Source of the DNA: Acidaminobacter sp964416305
Lineage (GTDB): Bacteria > Bacillota > Clostridia > Peptostreptococcales > Acidaminobacteraceae
Length of the DNA stretch: 64,000 nucleotides
Direction: 5' to 3'
Assembly (NCBI GenBank): GCA_964416305.1
Contig: CAYQDM010000017.1
Coordinates: 11,173 to 75,172, forward strand
Both the position numbers and the translations under genes were made by a program. A model generated the notes under the pieces. The model was given only the letters and a program-made list of their open reading frames with translations. It was not told the origin of the DNA and did not search any database. Positions within the stretch are counted from its first letter, which is position 1, and each line of letters begins with the position of its first letter. Positions 23,765 to 33,800 of this stretch are shown in pieces.

Positions 23765-25831
23765 TTACTTCTTACCCATAACTTTTTCGGCAATATTGTT
23801 CGGAACCTGCTCATAGTGGCTGAAGACCATGACATAGTTGCCTCGGCCCTGTGATGCTGAACGCAGGTCTGTCGCATAGCCAAACATTTCGGAAAGCGGA
23901 ACATGTGCTCTGATAACTTGGTTGCCATGAACCATTTCCATACCTTCAAGCTTACCACGGCGGGAGTTGAGGTCACCCATAACATCGCCAAGGTATTCTT
24001 CAGGAACAGTAACTTCAACCTTCATATAAGGCTCAAGCAGAATAGGATTTGCCTTCTTGAGTGCTTCCTTGACAGCCATGGAACCGGCGATCTTAAACGC
24101 CATTTCTGAGGAGTCAACTTCGTGGTAAGAACCGTCGTACAATTCGACATGAATGTCGACGACTTCAAAACCAGCGAGAACGCCGTTGGAAAGCGAACCT
24201 TGAACACCTTGGTTGACCGGCTCAATATATTCCTTAGGAATAGTACCGCCAGAAATGGTGCTTTCAAAGGTGTAGCCAACCGCAGGCTGGTTAGGGCGCA
24301 CGCGGATTTTGACGTGACCATACTGACCACGGCCGCCGGACTGTTTGGAGTATTTGTGGTCAATATCAGCAGTACCGGAAATGGTTTCTTTGTAAGCAAC
24401 CTGTGGCGCGCCAATATTGGCTTCAACTTTAAACTCTCTGAGAAGTCGGTCGACGATGATTTCGAGGTGGAGTTCACCCATGCCCGCGATAATCGTTTGG
24501 CCGGTTTCTTCGTCAGTATAAGTTTTAAAAGTAGGGTCTTCTTCAGCAAGCTTAGAGAGTGCAATGCCCATTTTTTCCTGTCCAGCCTTGGTTTTAGGCT
24601 CGATAGCAACGCGGATAACAGGATCAGGGAAATCCATGGACTCGAGGATGATTGGTTTGCTTTCGTCGCAGAGTGTGTCGCCTGTGGTTGTGAACTTGAG
24701 GCCAACAGCTGCAGCAATATCACCTGAGTAAACCATTTCGATCTCTTCACGCTTGTTGGCGTGCATTTGCAGAATACGGCTGATACGCTCTTTTTTGCTC
24801 TTAGTTGAGTTAAAGACATAAGAGCCGGACTGGAGCGTGCCGGAGTAGACGCGGAAGAATGACAGTCTGCCTACATAAGGGTCCGTCATGATCTTAAATG
24901 CAAGCGCGGAAAACGGCTCGCTGTCAGATGCAGGACGTGAATCCTCTTCGCCGTCCATATCAACGCCTTTTATAGCCTCGATATCGAGTGGAGAAGGCAG
25001 GAAATCGACAACAGCGTCGAGCATTAACTGAACGCCCTTGTTCTTGTAAGAAGAACCGCAGAGAACCGGAACGACAAGGTTGTTGATCGTAGCAAGGCGA
25101 AGGCCTCTCATGATCTCCTCGTGAGTAAAATCTTCACCCTCAAGGTATTTCATCATAAGCTCTTCGTCGCCTTCTGCGACAGCTTCAACGACTTTCAATC
25201 TGGCTTCTGTAGCCATATCCAAATATTCAGCAGGGATGTCAATGATTTCAACATCCGTACCAAGATCGTCCTTGTAAATGTGTGCTTTCATATCAATCAG
25301 CGTGATGATGCCGCTGAATTTGTCTTCAGCACCAATAGGAAGCTGAATAGGCACTGCATTGGCATGGAGTCTGTCATGCATCATGCCGACAACACGCTCA
25401 AAGTTTGCGCCTGTGATATCCATTTTGTTGATGTAGGCAATTCTAGGTACACCATAACGGACTGCCTGACGCCATACAGTTTCGGATTGTGGCTCAACGC
25501 CGCCTTTTGCACAGAAGACCGCAACGGTTCCGTCCAGTACGCGGAGTGAACGCTCAACTTCGACTGTGAAGTCAACGTGTCCCGGTGTATCAATAACGTT
25601 TATACGATGGTCTCTCCATTGGCAAGTCGTCGCTGCGGAAGTGATCGTAATTCCGCGCTCCTGTTCTTGTTCCATCCAGTCCATAGTCGCGCCGCCGTCA
25701 TGAACTTCGCCGATTTTGTGCGTCTTTCCTGTGTAGTAGAGAATACGCTCAGTCGTCGTTGTTTTTCCTGCGTCAATATGGGCCATGATGCCAATGTTTC
25801 TAGTCATTTCAAGAGTAAAATCTCTTGGCAT
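23765..25831 (-). CDS. fusA: Elongation factor G
   Basis: 688 residues, normal for the canonical translocase. G1 AHIDAGKTTTTERILYYTG, G3 DTPGHVDF with the catalytic histidine, G4 NKMD, domain IV ending KVMGKK. In the str operon between rpsG and tuf. A second, atypical EF-G homologue lies at 54020-56101; this copy carries all canonical motifs. Confidence 0.97.
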   Translation of the reverse strand: MPRDFTLEMTRNIGIMAHIDAGKTTTTERILYYTGKTHKIGEVHDGGATMDWMEQEQERGITITSAATTCQWRDHRINVIDTPGHVDFTVEVERSLRVLDGTVAVFCAKGGVEPQSETVWRQAVRYGVPRIAYINKMDITGANFERVVGMMHDRLHANAVPIQLPIGAEDKFSGIITLIDMKAHIYKDDLGTDVEIIDIPAEYLDMATEARLKVVEAVAEGDEELMMKYLEGEDFTHEEIMRGLRLATINNLVVPVLCGSSYKNKGVQLMLDAVVDFLPSPLDIEAIKGVDMDGEEDSRPASDSEPFSALAFKIMTDPYVGRLSFFRVYSGTLQSGSYVFNSTKSKKERISRILQMHANKREEIEMVYSGDIAAAVGLKFTTTGDTLCDESKPIILESMDFPDPVIRVAIEPKTKAGQEKMGIALSKLAEEDPTFKTYTDEETGQTIIAGMGELHLEIIVDRLLREFKVEANIGAPQVAYKETISGTADIDHKYSKQSGGRGQYGHVKIRVRPNQPAVGYTFESTISGGTIPKEYIEPVNQGVQGSLSNGVLAGFEVVDIHVELYDGSYHEVDSSEMAFKIAGSMAVKEALKKANPILLEPYMKVEVTVPEEYLGDVMGDLNSRRGKLEGMEMVHGNQVIRAHVPLSEMFGYATDLRSASQGRGNYVMVFSHYEQVPNNIAEKVMGKK

Positions 25832-25891
25832 ATGAGTCCTCCTTCACCAAGGTGGTGCAAATCCAATCCATTAAGGGAAGGTGTTTGCGTA

Positions 25892-26362
25892 TTACCAACG
25901 GTAATGCGCAAACGCCTTATTAGCTTCAGCCATTTTGTGTGTGTCTTCTCTCTTCTTGACAGATGCGCCGGTGTTGCTCGCAGCATCAAGAAGTTCTTTT
26001 GCGAGTTTGTCCGTCATGGTCTTTTCGCCGCGCTTGCGGGAATAAGTGATCAACCATCTAAGGCCAAGTGTCTGTCTTCTTTCCGGACGAACTTCAACCG
26101 GCACCTGATAGTTGGAACCGCCGACACGTCGAGCTCTGACTTCGAGGACCGGCATGATGTTTCCGAGCGCCTCTTCGAAGACTTCGAGTGCATTCCGGCC
26201 AGTTTTCTCCGCAACAATCTCAAATGCATCATAGACGATGCGCTGTGCAGTGCCGCGCTTTCCGTCATACATGATGGTATTGATAAGTTTCGTGACGACC
26301 TTGCTGCCGTATACTGGATCTGGCAACACTTCTCTCTTTGGTACATTTCCTTTTCTAGGCAC
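25892..26362 (-). CDS. rpsG: 30S ribosomal protein S7
   Basis: 156 residues. MPRKGNVPKREVLPDPVYGS, VEVRPERRQTLGLRWLI, KREDTHKMAEANKAFAHYRW. Nucleates the 16S 3' domain. In E. coli S7 represses str through the rpsL-rpsG spacer; here that spacer (26363-26485) is 123 nt and has a hairpin. Confidence 0.96.
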   Translation of the reverse strand: MPRKGNVPKREVLPDPVYGSKVVTKLINTIMYDGKRGTAQRIVYDAFEIVAEKTGRNALEVFEEALGNIMPVLEVRARRVGGSNYQVPVEVRPERRQTLGLRWLITYSRKRGEKTMTDKLAKELLDAASNTGASVKKREDTHKMAEANKAFAHYRW

Positions 26363-26444
26363 GATACTTCCCTCCTTAAAATAATTCTTTCATCGGTACT
26401 CGACATAGCGAATATGCCGTTGTGCGCTAATCGACTTATATAAA

Positions 26445-26467
26445 GCCTCTCCCGAGGCGGAAGAGGC
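26445..26467 (-). promoter_or_regulatory. Hairpin in the rpsL-rpsG spacer (candidate S7 site)
   Basis: GCCTCT / AGAGGC with an 11-nt GC-rich loop, followed leftwards by TTTATATAAG. It sits just after rpsL in the position used by S7 autoregulation in enterobacteria; it could also be a weak terminator. Confidence 0.35.
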
Positions 26468-26485
26468 GTCTTTGGTCGTCAATGA

Positions 26486-26905
26486 TTAGCTTTTCTTCTT
26501 AGGTCTCTTTGCACCGTATTTGGATCTCGACTGCTGACGATTTGCAACGCCAGATGTATCGAGAACACCACGGACGATATGGTAACGCACGCCTGGCAGG
26601 TCTTTGACCCTACCGCCTCTGATGAGGACAACGCTGTGCTCTTGCAGGTTGTGGCCGACACCAGGGATGTAGGCGGTTACCTCCATACCATTGGAAAGTC
26701 TGACCCTCGCAACTTTTCTGAGCGCTGAGTTAGGTTTCTTAGGCGTTACAGTCTTAACAGATGTACAAACGCCGCGCTTTTGTGGCGAACTTTGCTCAAC
26801 AGCCGCTTTTCTAAGGGTGTTGAACGTTCTTTGAAGCGCAGGCGAAGTAGATTTGTATTCAACTTTCTCTCTGCCCTTACGGATTAATTGGTTAATTGTT
26901 GGCAT
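26486..26905 (-). CDS. rpsL: 30S ribosomal protein S12
   Basis: 139 residues from ATG 26905 (AAGGAGGTG upstream). MPTINQLIRKGRE, KRGVCTSVKTVTPKKPNSALRKVARVRL in pieces, and GVGHNLQEHSVVLIRGGRVKDLPGVRYH. The decoding-site lysines PKKPN are wild type, so no streptomycin-resistance change is visible. Confidence 0.96.
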   Translation of the reverse strand: MPTINQLIRKGREKVEYKSTSPALQRTFNTLRKAAVEQSSPQKRGVCTSVKTVTPKKPNSALRKVARVRLSNGMEVTAYIPGVGHNLQEHSVVLIRGGRVKDLPGVRYHIVRGVLDTSGVANRQQSRSKYGAKRPKKKS

Positions 26906-26925
26906 TCTTGCACCTCCTTCCAAAA

Positions 26926-27177
26926 TTATAATTCTTGATTCATTAAAACTGCTGTCGCAGCACCAACGTCAATTTTACACGCTTTTCCAAGTTCTTTCAT
27001 TGTATCGATATATTCGATCGGAACTGAAAACTGAGCTGCCAATTCGACCAGAGGTCGAACGACATGCTGTTCAGCATCTTTGGCAATATACAATATGACT
27101 GCCTTTCCGCTGGTAACGGCTTTATATGACTGTTTGACGCCGACACGCAGGTTGTAACCTGAGGCAATCTCCAGCAT
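26926..27177 (-). CDS. L7Ae/L30e-family RNA-binding protein (YbxF-like)
   Basis: 83 residues: GVKQSYKAVTSGKAVILYIAKDAEQHV, then LAAQFSVPIEYI and GKACKIDVGAATAVLM, the L7Ae/L30e/S12e fold that recognises kink-turns. Family members occupy this place between rpoC and rpsL across Firmicutes and bind kink-turn RNA in vitro; the cellular role is unclear. First gene of the str operon behind its promoter; GGGAGG precedes ATG 27177. Confidence 0.88.
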   Translation of the reverse strand: MLEIASGYNLRVGVKQSYKAVTSGKAVILYIAKDAEQHVVRPLVELAAQFSVPIEYIDTMKELGKACKIDVGAATAVLMNQEL

Positions 27178-27231
27178 GAGGGTGGCCTCCCATTCTAGTC
27201 TTTGGGAACTCGCTCACATGCGCACTCAATC

Positions 27232-27260
27232 ATTTTAACACCGAGTACAGACACTGTCAA
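27232..27260 (-). promoter_or_regulatory. Promoter of the L7Ae-rpsL-rpsG-fusA-tuf operon
   Basis: Leftward TTGACA (27260-27255), 17-bp spacer, TAAAAT (27237-27232): a near-consensus site. The -35 lies inside the palindrome at 27248-27286. Confidence 0.8.
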
Positions 27261-27286
27261 CCATTTATCGTGAGTTGACAGGTCTG
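27248..27286. repeat. 13-bp-arm palindrome over the str promoter -35
   Basis: Arms 27248-27261 and 27274-27286 pair over 13 bp with one bulged base around a 12-nt centre. It follows the rpoC stop but has no T-run. It includes the TTGACA hexamer, so protein binding here would affect initiation. Confidence 0.55.
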
Positions 27287-27304
27287 TCCCGGTGAAAGAT
27301 TCTG

Positions 27305-30300
27305 CTAAAAATCCATGTCATCTGCAGAGTCTTCATTTAAAACGGGTGGCTGGATCGCGATTTCTCGGTATTTCTTCATCCCTGTACCTGCCGGGATCAA
27401 CTTGCCAATAATGACATTCTCCTTCAGGCCGATCAACCGATCTTCTTTACCGTTAATGGCCGCTTCAGTCAGGACACGGGTGGTCTCCTGGAAGGAAGCT
27501 GCAGACAGGAAGGATTCAGTTGCGAGAGACGCTTTTGTGATACCAAGCAGTGTACGGCTTCCGGTTGCCGGTGTACCGCCTGCTGCCTCGATCTTCTCGT
27601 TTTCATCGAGGTAATCGCGATAGCTGCTGACGCCGCCCGGCAACAAGAGTGAGTCACCCGGATCATCTATCTTAACTTTTGACAACATCTGCTTGACTAT
27701 GATCTCAATGTGTTTGTCGTTGATGTCAACGCCCTGCAGACGGTAAACTCTTTGTACCTCTTTGGTAATGTATTCCTGAACGCCGCGGACGCCCACTACT
27801 CTGAGCAGATCATGCGGGTTGATAGAGCCTTCCGTGATCAGATCGCCGGCTACAACTCTATCGCCTTCTTTAACTTTAATGCGTGATCCAAAGACGATTT
27901 GAGAAATGCTTTGCTCGCCATCTTCACGCGTAATAACGACTTCACGTTTCTTTTTGGATTCTCTGAAAGCAACAACCCCGTCGACCTCAGCGATGACTGC
28001 CTGGCCTTTTGGTTTTCTGGCTTCAAACAATTCCTCAACACGCGGGAGACCTTGCGTGATATCACCGCCGGCAACACCGCCGGTATGGAAGGTTCTCATT
28101 GTGAGCTGTGTGCCCGGCTCACCAATCGACTGCGCCGCGATAATACCTACCGCTTCACCGACATTGACGGATTTCCCTGTTGCCAGGTTGATGCCGTAAC
28201 ACTTGCTGCAAACGCCATATGGTGTTTCACAGGTCAGAACCGTTCTCACATAGACCTTGTCAAGGCCGGCTTTGACAATCAATTCCGCGTGCTCATCCTG
28301 AATCATGGTATCTGCCGAAACCAGGAGTTCTCCTGTCTCAGGGTGAAGAATGTCCACTGCAGGATATCTGCCCATGACACGCTCTTCAAGTGATTCAATC
28401 ACTTCATTGCCATCTTTGAAGGCTGTGACCCATATCCCGGAAGTTGTGCCGCAATCAATATCGCGAACTATAACATCCTGGCTGACGTCGACGAGTCGAC
28501 GGGTCAGGTATCCGGAGTCTGCCGTACGAAGCGCAGTATCCGCAAGACCTTTACGGGCACCGGTAGTGGATATGAAGTACTCCAGTACTGTCAGGCCTTC
28601 GCGGAAGTTGGAAACGATTGGAATCTCAACCGTACGACCGAGGGCATTGGCCATCAGACCACGCATACCCGCAAGCTGACGAATCTGGTTCTTACTTCCG
28701 CGGGCACCGGAGTGCGCCATGATTTTAACGTTATTGAGACGGTCGAGGCTGTCCATCAGGACTTCGGTAACATCGTCCGTGGTTTTTGTCCAAGTTTCAA
28801 TAACTTTCTCATAGCGTTCTTCATCTGAAATCAGTCCGCGTCTGTAAGCCTTTTGGTATTTATCAACCATGACCCTGGCTTCGTTGACAAGTTCCCACTT
28901 TTCTTTAGGAATGTCCATATCCGAAACCGAAATGGTAATCGCACCCTTGGTAGAGTATCTGAAGCCCATTTCTTTCATGTGGTCGAGAATGTTGGCAGTG
29001 ATCGTATTGCCATGCTTTTTAAAACATTTGCCGATGATCTCTTCGAGTTTCTTCTTGGTGCAGAGGAAATCGATTTCCAGGGCATTTGGATCCTGTGCAC
29101 GATTTACAAAACCGAGATCCTGAGGCACTTTTTCATTGAAGATGAATCGGCCCACTGTACTTTCGATCAGAATTGGCTCTCCGGTAATCGCGTCAAACCT
29201 GCGAAGTCTAACCTTCGCGTGCAGGCTGACCGCTTTATTCTCGTATGCCAGCATCATTTCGTCAAAATCTTTATAGACCGACCCTTCGCCTTTGTCACCG
29301 TCGATATCCACGGTGAGATAGTAGGCGCCAAGAACCATATCCTGAGTAGGTGTTGTAATTGGGGAGCCGTCTTTTGGAGCGAGGATATTATTGACAGACA
29401 GCATCAGGAATCTCGCTTCAGCCTGGGCTTCAACTGACAGCGGCACATGAACCGCCATCTGGTCGCCGTCGAAGTCCGCGTTGTACGCAGTACAGACAAG
29501 CGGATGGAGGCGGATCGCCTTACCTTCAACCAGTACTGGCTCAAATGCCTGAATGCCAAGTCGGTGCAGCGTCGGTGCGCGGTTCAGAAGGACCGGATGA
29601 TCTTTAATGACATCTTCAACAATGTCCCAAACTTCCGGGCGGATTCTTTCAACCATGCGCTTGGCGCTCTTGATGTTATGGACATAGCCTTCCTTGACAA
29701 GCCGCTTCATGACAAATGGCTTGAACAGTTCGAGGGCCATTTTCTTCGGCAGGCCGCACTGATAGAATTTCAGTTCCGGACCGACGACGATAACCGAACG
29801 GCCGGAATAGTCAACACGCTTTCCGAGAAGGTTCTGACGGAAACGTCCCTGCTTGCCCTTCAGCATGTCGGACAGAGATTTGAGCGGGCGATTGCCGGGA
29901 CCAGTGACCGGTCTGCCGCGTCTGCCATTGTCTATAAGGGCGTCGACAGCTTCCTGAAGCATCCGCTTTTCATTTCGTACGATGATGTCCGGAGCGCCGA
30001 GTTCAAGGAGGCGCTTCAGACGATTGTTTCTATTGATGACACGACGGTAAAGGTCGTTCAGGTCTGAGGTTGCGAATCTGCCGCCGTCGAGCTGAACCAT
30101 AGGCCGAAGATCCGGCGGGATGACCGGGATGACATCCAGAATCATCCACGTAGGATCATTGCCGGACTTTCTGAAGGCTTCTACAACTTCGAGACGGCGG
30201 ATTGCGCGGATGCGCTTCTGGCCCGTGCTGTCCTCGAGTCTGGCACGAAGTTCTTTGCTGAGTTCAATCAGGTCGATCTTCATGAGGATTTCCTGTATAG

Positions 30301-30826
30301 CCTCAGCACCCATTGCCGCCTTGAAGAGATTTCCGAACTTGTCGCGGTTTTCCTGATACTCGCGCTCAGAGAGCAGCTGCTTGTAGGCAAGTCCGGATTC
30401 GCCCGGTTCTGTCACAATATAAGAAGCAAAATAGAGTACTTTCTCCAGGGAACGTGGTGACATGTCAAGCAGGATTCCCATCTTGGAAGGAATTCCTTTA
30501 AAGTACCAGATATGTGAAACAGGTGCCGCCAATTCAATGTGGCCCATTCTCTCACGTCTGACTTTCGCTTTGGTTACCTCGACGCCGCAGCGGTCGCATA
30601 CAACGCCTTTGTAACGAACGCGCTTGTATTTGCCGCAATGGCATTCCCAGTCTTTTGTGGGTCCAAATATTTTTTCACAGAACAGCCCTTCTTTTTCAGG
30701 CTTTAAGGTCCTGTAGTTGATAGTTTCCGGTTTTTTGACTTCACCCTTGGACCAAGAACGGATCTTGTCCGGTGAAGCCAGGCCGATTTTGATTGAATCA
30801 AAATTCGTAAACTCTAGCAAGGGCAT
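27305..30826 (-). CDS. rpoC: DNA-directed RNA polymerase subunit beta'
   Basis: 1173 residues. N-terminal zinc site C-x-C-x(12-13)-C-x2-C (CHCG...CDRCG), catalytic NADFDGDQMAVHVPLS near residue 450, second zinc site with CETPYGVCSKCYG, and bridge-helix region before it. Length fits Clostridia, without the large insertions of proteobacteria. Start: ATG 30826 sits close to GGGAG; a TTG two codons later gives the usual M-LEF opening with better spacing and may be the true start. Confidence 0.96.
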   Translation of the reverse strand: MPLLEFTNFDSIKIGLASPDKIRSWSKGEVKKPETINYRTLKPEKEGLFCEKIFGPTKDWECHCGKYKRVRYKGVVCDRCGVEVTKAKVRRERMGHIELAAPVSHIWYFKGIPSKMGILLDMSPRSLEKVLYFASYIVTEPGESGLAYKQLLSEREYQENRDKFGNLFKAAMGAEAIQEILMKIDLIELSKELRARLEDSTGQKRIRAIRRLEVVEAFRKSGNDPTWMILDVIPVIPPDLRPMVQLDGGRFATSDLNDLYRRVINRNNRLKRLLELGAPDIIVRNEKRMLQEAVDALIDNGRRGRPVTGPGNRPLKSLSDMLKGKQGRFRQNLLGKRVDYSGRSVIVVGPELKFYQCGLPKKMALELFKPFVMKRLVKEGYVHNIKSAKRMVERIRPEVWDIVEDVIKDHPVLLNRAPTLHRLGIQAFEPVLVEGKAIRLHPLVCTAYNADFDGDQMAVHVPLSVEAQAEARFLMLSVNNILAPKDGSPITTPTQDMVLGAYYLTVDIDGDKGEGSVYKDFDEMMLAYENKAVSLHAKVRLRRFDAITGEPILIESTVGRFIFNEKVPQDLGFVNRAQDPNALEIDFLCTKKKLEEIIGKCFKKHGNTITANILDHMKEMGFRYSTKGAITISVSDMDIPKEKWELVNEARVMVDKYQKAYRRGLISDEERYEKVIETWTKTTDDVTEVLMDSLDRLNNVKIMAHSGARGSKNQIRQLAGMRGLMANALGRTVEIPIVSNFREGLTVLEYFISTTGARKGLADTALRTADSGYLTRRLVDVSQDVIVRDIDCGTTSGIWVTAFKDGNEVIESLEERVMGRYPAVDILHPETGELLVSADTMIQDEHAELIVKAGLDKVYVRTVLTCETPYGVCSKCYGINLATGKSVNVGEAVGIIAAQSIGEPGTQLTMRTFHTGGVAGGDITQGLPRVEELFEARKPKGQAVIAEVDGVVAFRESKKKREVVITREDGEQSISQIVFGSRIKVKEGDRVVAGDLITEGSINPHDLLRVVGVRGVQEYITKEVQRVYRLQGVDINDKHIEIIVKQMLSKVKIDDPGDSLLLPGGVSSYRDYLDENEKIEAAGGTPATGSRTLLGITKASLATESFLSAASFQETTRVLTEAAINGKEDRLIGLKENVIIGKLIPAGTGMKKYREIAIQPPVLNEDSADDMDF

Positions 30827-30843
30827 TCCTCTCCCTTCGGATA

Positions 30844-33800
30844 TCAGTCTTCGTTGTCAAAGAGATCCTCGTCCTGCGTGGCGAGATCTTCATCCTCATC
30901 ATCGTAAATCGAAGCTTCGCTGTAGCCCTCGCTCACTTCGCGCTGCGCATCCTCGCGGATGTAGAGATCATGCTGCGGCAATTCGTCTTCGAGCAGTTCG
31001 CTGTGAAGCATCATGCCGTCGTCATCATCTTCGCGGATTTCAATTTCACCGGCATCGTCTCTCAGCACTTTCACATCGAGCGCCAGTGACTGGAGCTCTT
31101 TGATAAGAACTTTGAAGGACTCTGGAATACCCGGTTCAGGAATGTTCTCACCTTTAACAATGGCCTCGTAAGCTTTGACACGTCCTACGACGTCATCCGA
31201 CTTGACCGTGAGAATCTCCTGAAGTGTGTGTGCCGCGCCATAGGCTTCGAGTGCCCAAACTTCCATCTCACCAAATCGCTGGCCGCCAAACTGCGCTTTA
31301 CCGCCGAGTGGCTGCTGTGTGACGAGTGAGTAAGGGCCCGTGCTTCTGGCGTGGATCTTGTCGTCGACAAGGTGGTGAAGCTTCAGCATGTACATGTAGC
31401 CAACTGTAACGCTATTGTCGAAGAAATCACCTGTACGACCATCTCTCACGCGCAGTTTGCCGTCGCGCGGATAATTGGCTTGTTCGAGGATGTCCATGAT
31501 TTGAATCTCATTGGCACCATCGAAAACAGCAGTGGCGATTTTCCAGCCGAGTTTTTTCGCGGCGAGACCCAAGTGAATTTCAAGGACCTGGCCGATGTTC
31601 ATACGCGAAGGTACGCCCAGAGGGTTAAGGACAACCTGGAGCGGCGTGCCATCTTCAAGGAAAGGCATATCCTCTTCAGGCAGAATCCGCGAGATAACAC
31701 CCTTGTTGCCGTGACGGCCGGCCATTTTGTCGCCAACGCTGATCTTTCTCTTTTTGGCGATATAGACCCTGACGAGAATATTGACACCCGGAGGCAGCTC
31801 ATCCCCATTTTCACGGGTAAAGACTTTGACGTCGACAATGATGCCGGATTCGCCATGCGGTACGCGAAGGGAAGTATCGCGAACTTCACGGGCCTTTTCA
31901 CCAAAGATTGCTCTGAGAAGTCTTTCCTCAGCGGTCAGCTCCGTTTCACCTTTAGGTGTAACTTTACCGACGAGAATATCGCCGGAGATGACTTCGGCGC
32001 CAATGCGGATAATGCCGCGCTCATCCAGATTCTTAAGCGCATCATCACTGACATTTGGAATGTCTCTGGTGATCTCTTCAGGTCCCAGCTTCGTGTCTCG
32101 CGCTTCTGCCTCATATTCTTCAATGTGAATGGAGGAGAGCACATCATACTTGACGAGCTCTTCGCTCAGCAAAATAGCGTCCTCGTAGTTATAGCCTTCC
32201 CAGGTCATAAAGCCAATCAGAAGGTTTGCACCCAGTGCAATTTCACCTTCATCTGTGGACGGACCATCTGCAATTATGTCGCCGGCCTGAACACGCGCGC
32301 CCTTCATGACCAAAGGCTTTTGATTGATACAAGTTCCTTGGTTGGAACGTTTGAATTTAAGGAGTTTGTGCTTTTCCTTGGAGCCGTCATCACACTTGAT
32401 GATGATCTCATCCGCTGAAACAAACTGTACCATGCCGTCTTTCTGAGCGATTTCAACCACGCCAGAATCCTTGGCCGCTATATACTCAATGCCCGTACCA
32501 ATGATTGGTGCCTGCGTCACGACAAGCGGTACTGCCTGACGCTGCATGTTGGAACCCATCAGTGCGCGGTTGGCGTCGTCGTTCTCAAGGAATGGAATCA
32601 TTGCGGTTGCAACGGAAACCATCTGTTGCGCCGAAACTTCCATTAAATCGACTTCCGTTGCAGGGAAGAGCTTGATGTCAGCTTTTCTGCGGCAAACGAC
32701 GGACGTGTTCTCGAAAAAGCTGTTCTCATTGAGTCTTTCATTTGCCGGAGCTATGATGAACTTCTCTTCTGTATCCGCTGTAAAATAAACTACCTCTTGC
32801 GTCACGACATTGTTCTCTTTGTCGATTATGCGATAAGGTGACTCTATAAAGCCATACTCATTAATACGCGCGTACGTGCTCAAGGAACCGATCAGGCCAA
32901 TGTTAGGACCTTCCGGCGTCTCAATTGGGCACATGCGGCCGTAATGCGAGTGGTGGACGTCCCGGACTTCGAAGCCCGCGCGCTCTCTGGAGAGACCGCC
33001 AGGGCCCAGAGCGGACAATCTGCGTTTGTGTGTCAACTCTGCCAGTGGGTTCGTTTGGTCCATAAACTGAGAGAGCTGAGAACTGCCGAAAAACTCTTTA
33101 ATGGAGGCGACGACAGGACGAATATTGATCAGCGCCTGCGGTGTAATGGTCTCCATATCCTGAATGGTCATTCTCTCGCGAACGACGCGTTCCATCCTGG
33201 ACAAGCCAATTCTGAACTGATTCTGCAGGAGCTCACCAACCGAACGAATTCTGCGGTTGCCGAGATGGTCAATGTCATCCACATCTCCAATGCCATGGGC
33301 TACATTTAGAATGTAGCTGATGGACGCAAGAATGTCATCCACGATAATATGCTTTGGAGAAAGCTCTTTTAATCTCTCGCGGATGGCTTCCATAATCTCG
33401 TTTTCGGAAGATGCCTGATTCAGGATATCCATCAGGACAGGATAGTAAACCTTATCCGGCACGTTAATACCTGAAACATTAGGAACAAACGCTTTAAGAT
33501 CTACAAAGCGGTTGCCGACGACGCGGACGACTTTATCATCCTCGGCGTAGACATCCACAAAGCGAATGCCTGAATTTTCAATTGCAAAAGCCTTTTGACG
33601 ATTGATTTTTTGATCCTTTTCAAGCAAAAGTTCGCCTGTGTTCGGATCGATAATGTCGTGTGCGGCAATTGCGCCTTCTATACGGTTGCTGATACCGAGC
33701 TTTTTATTGAACTTATATCTGCCAACTTTTGCAAGATCGTAACGCTTATCATCAAAGAACAACGACTGAATCAGGCTTCTCGCGCTGTCCACAGTTGGCG

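Noticed and set aside
25577..26443. 288-codon plus-strand frame across fusA-rpsG
   Set aside because: Spans two conserved minus-strand genes and their spacer; no coding signal.
31351..32418. 355-codon open frame on the plus strand inside rpoB
   Set aside because: Antisense to a highly conserved gene in a codon-biased region; no ribosome site or family match.
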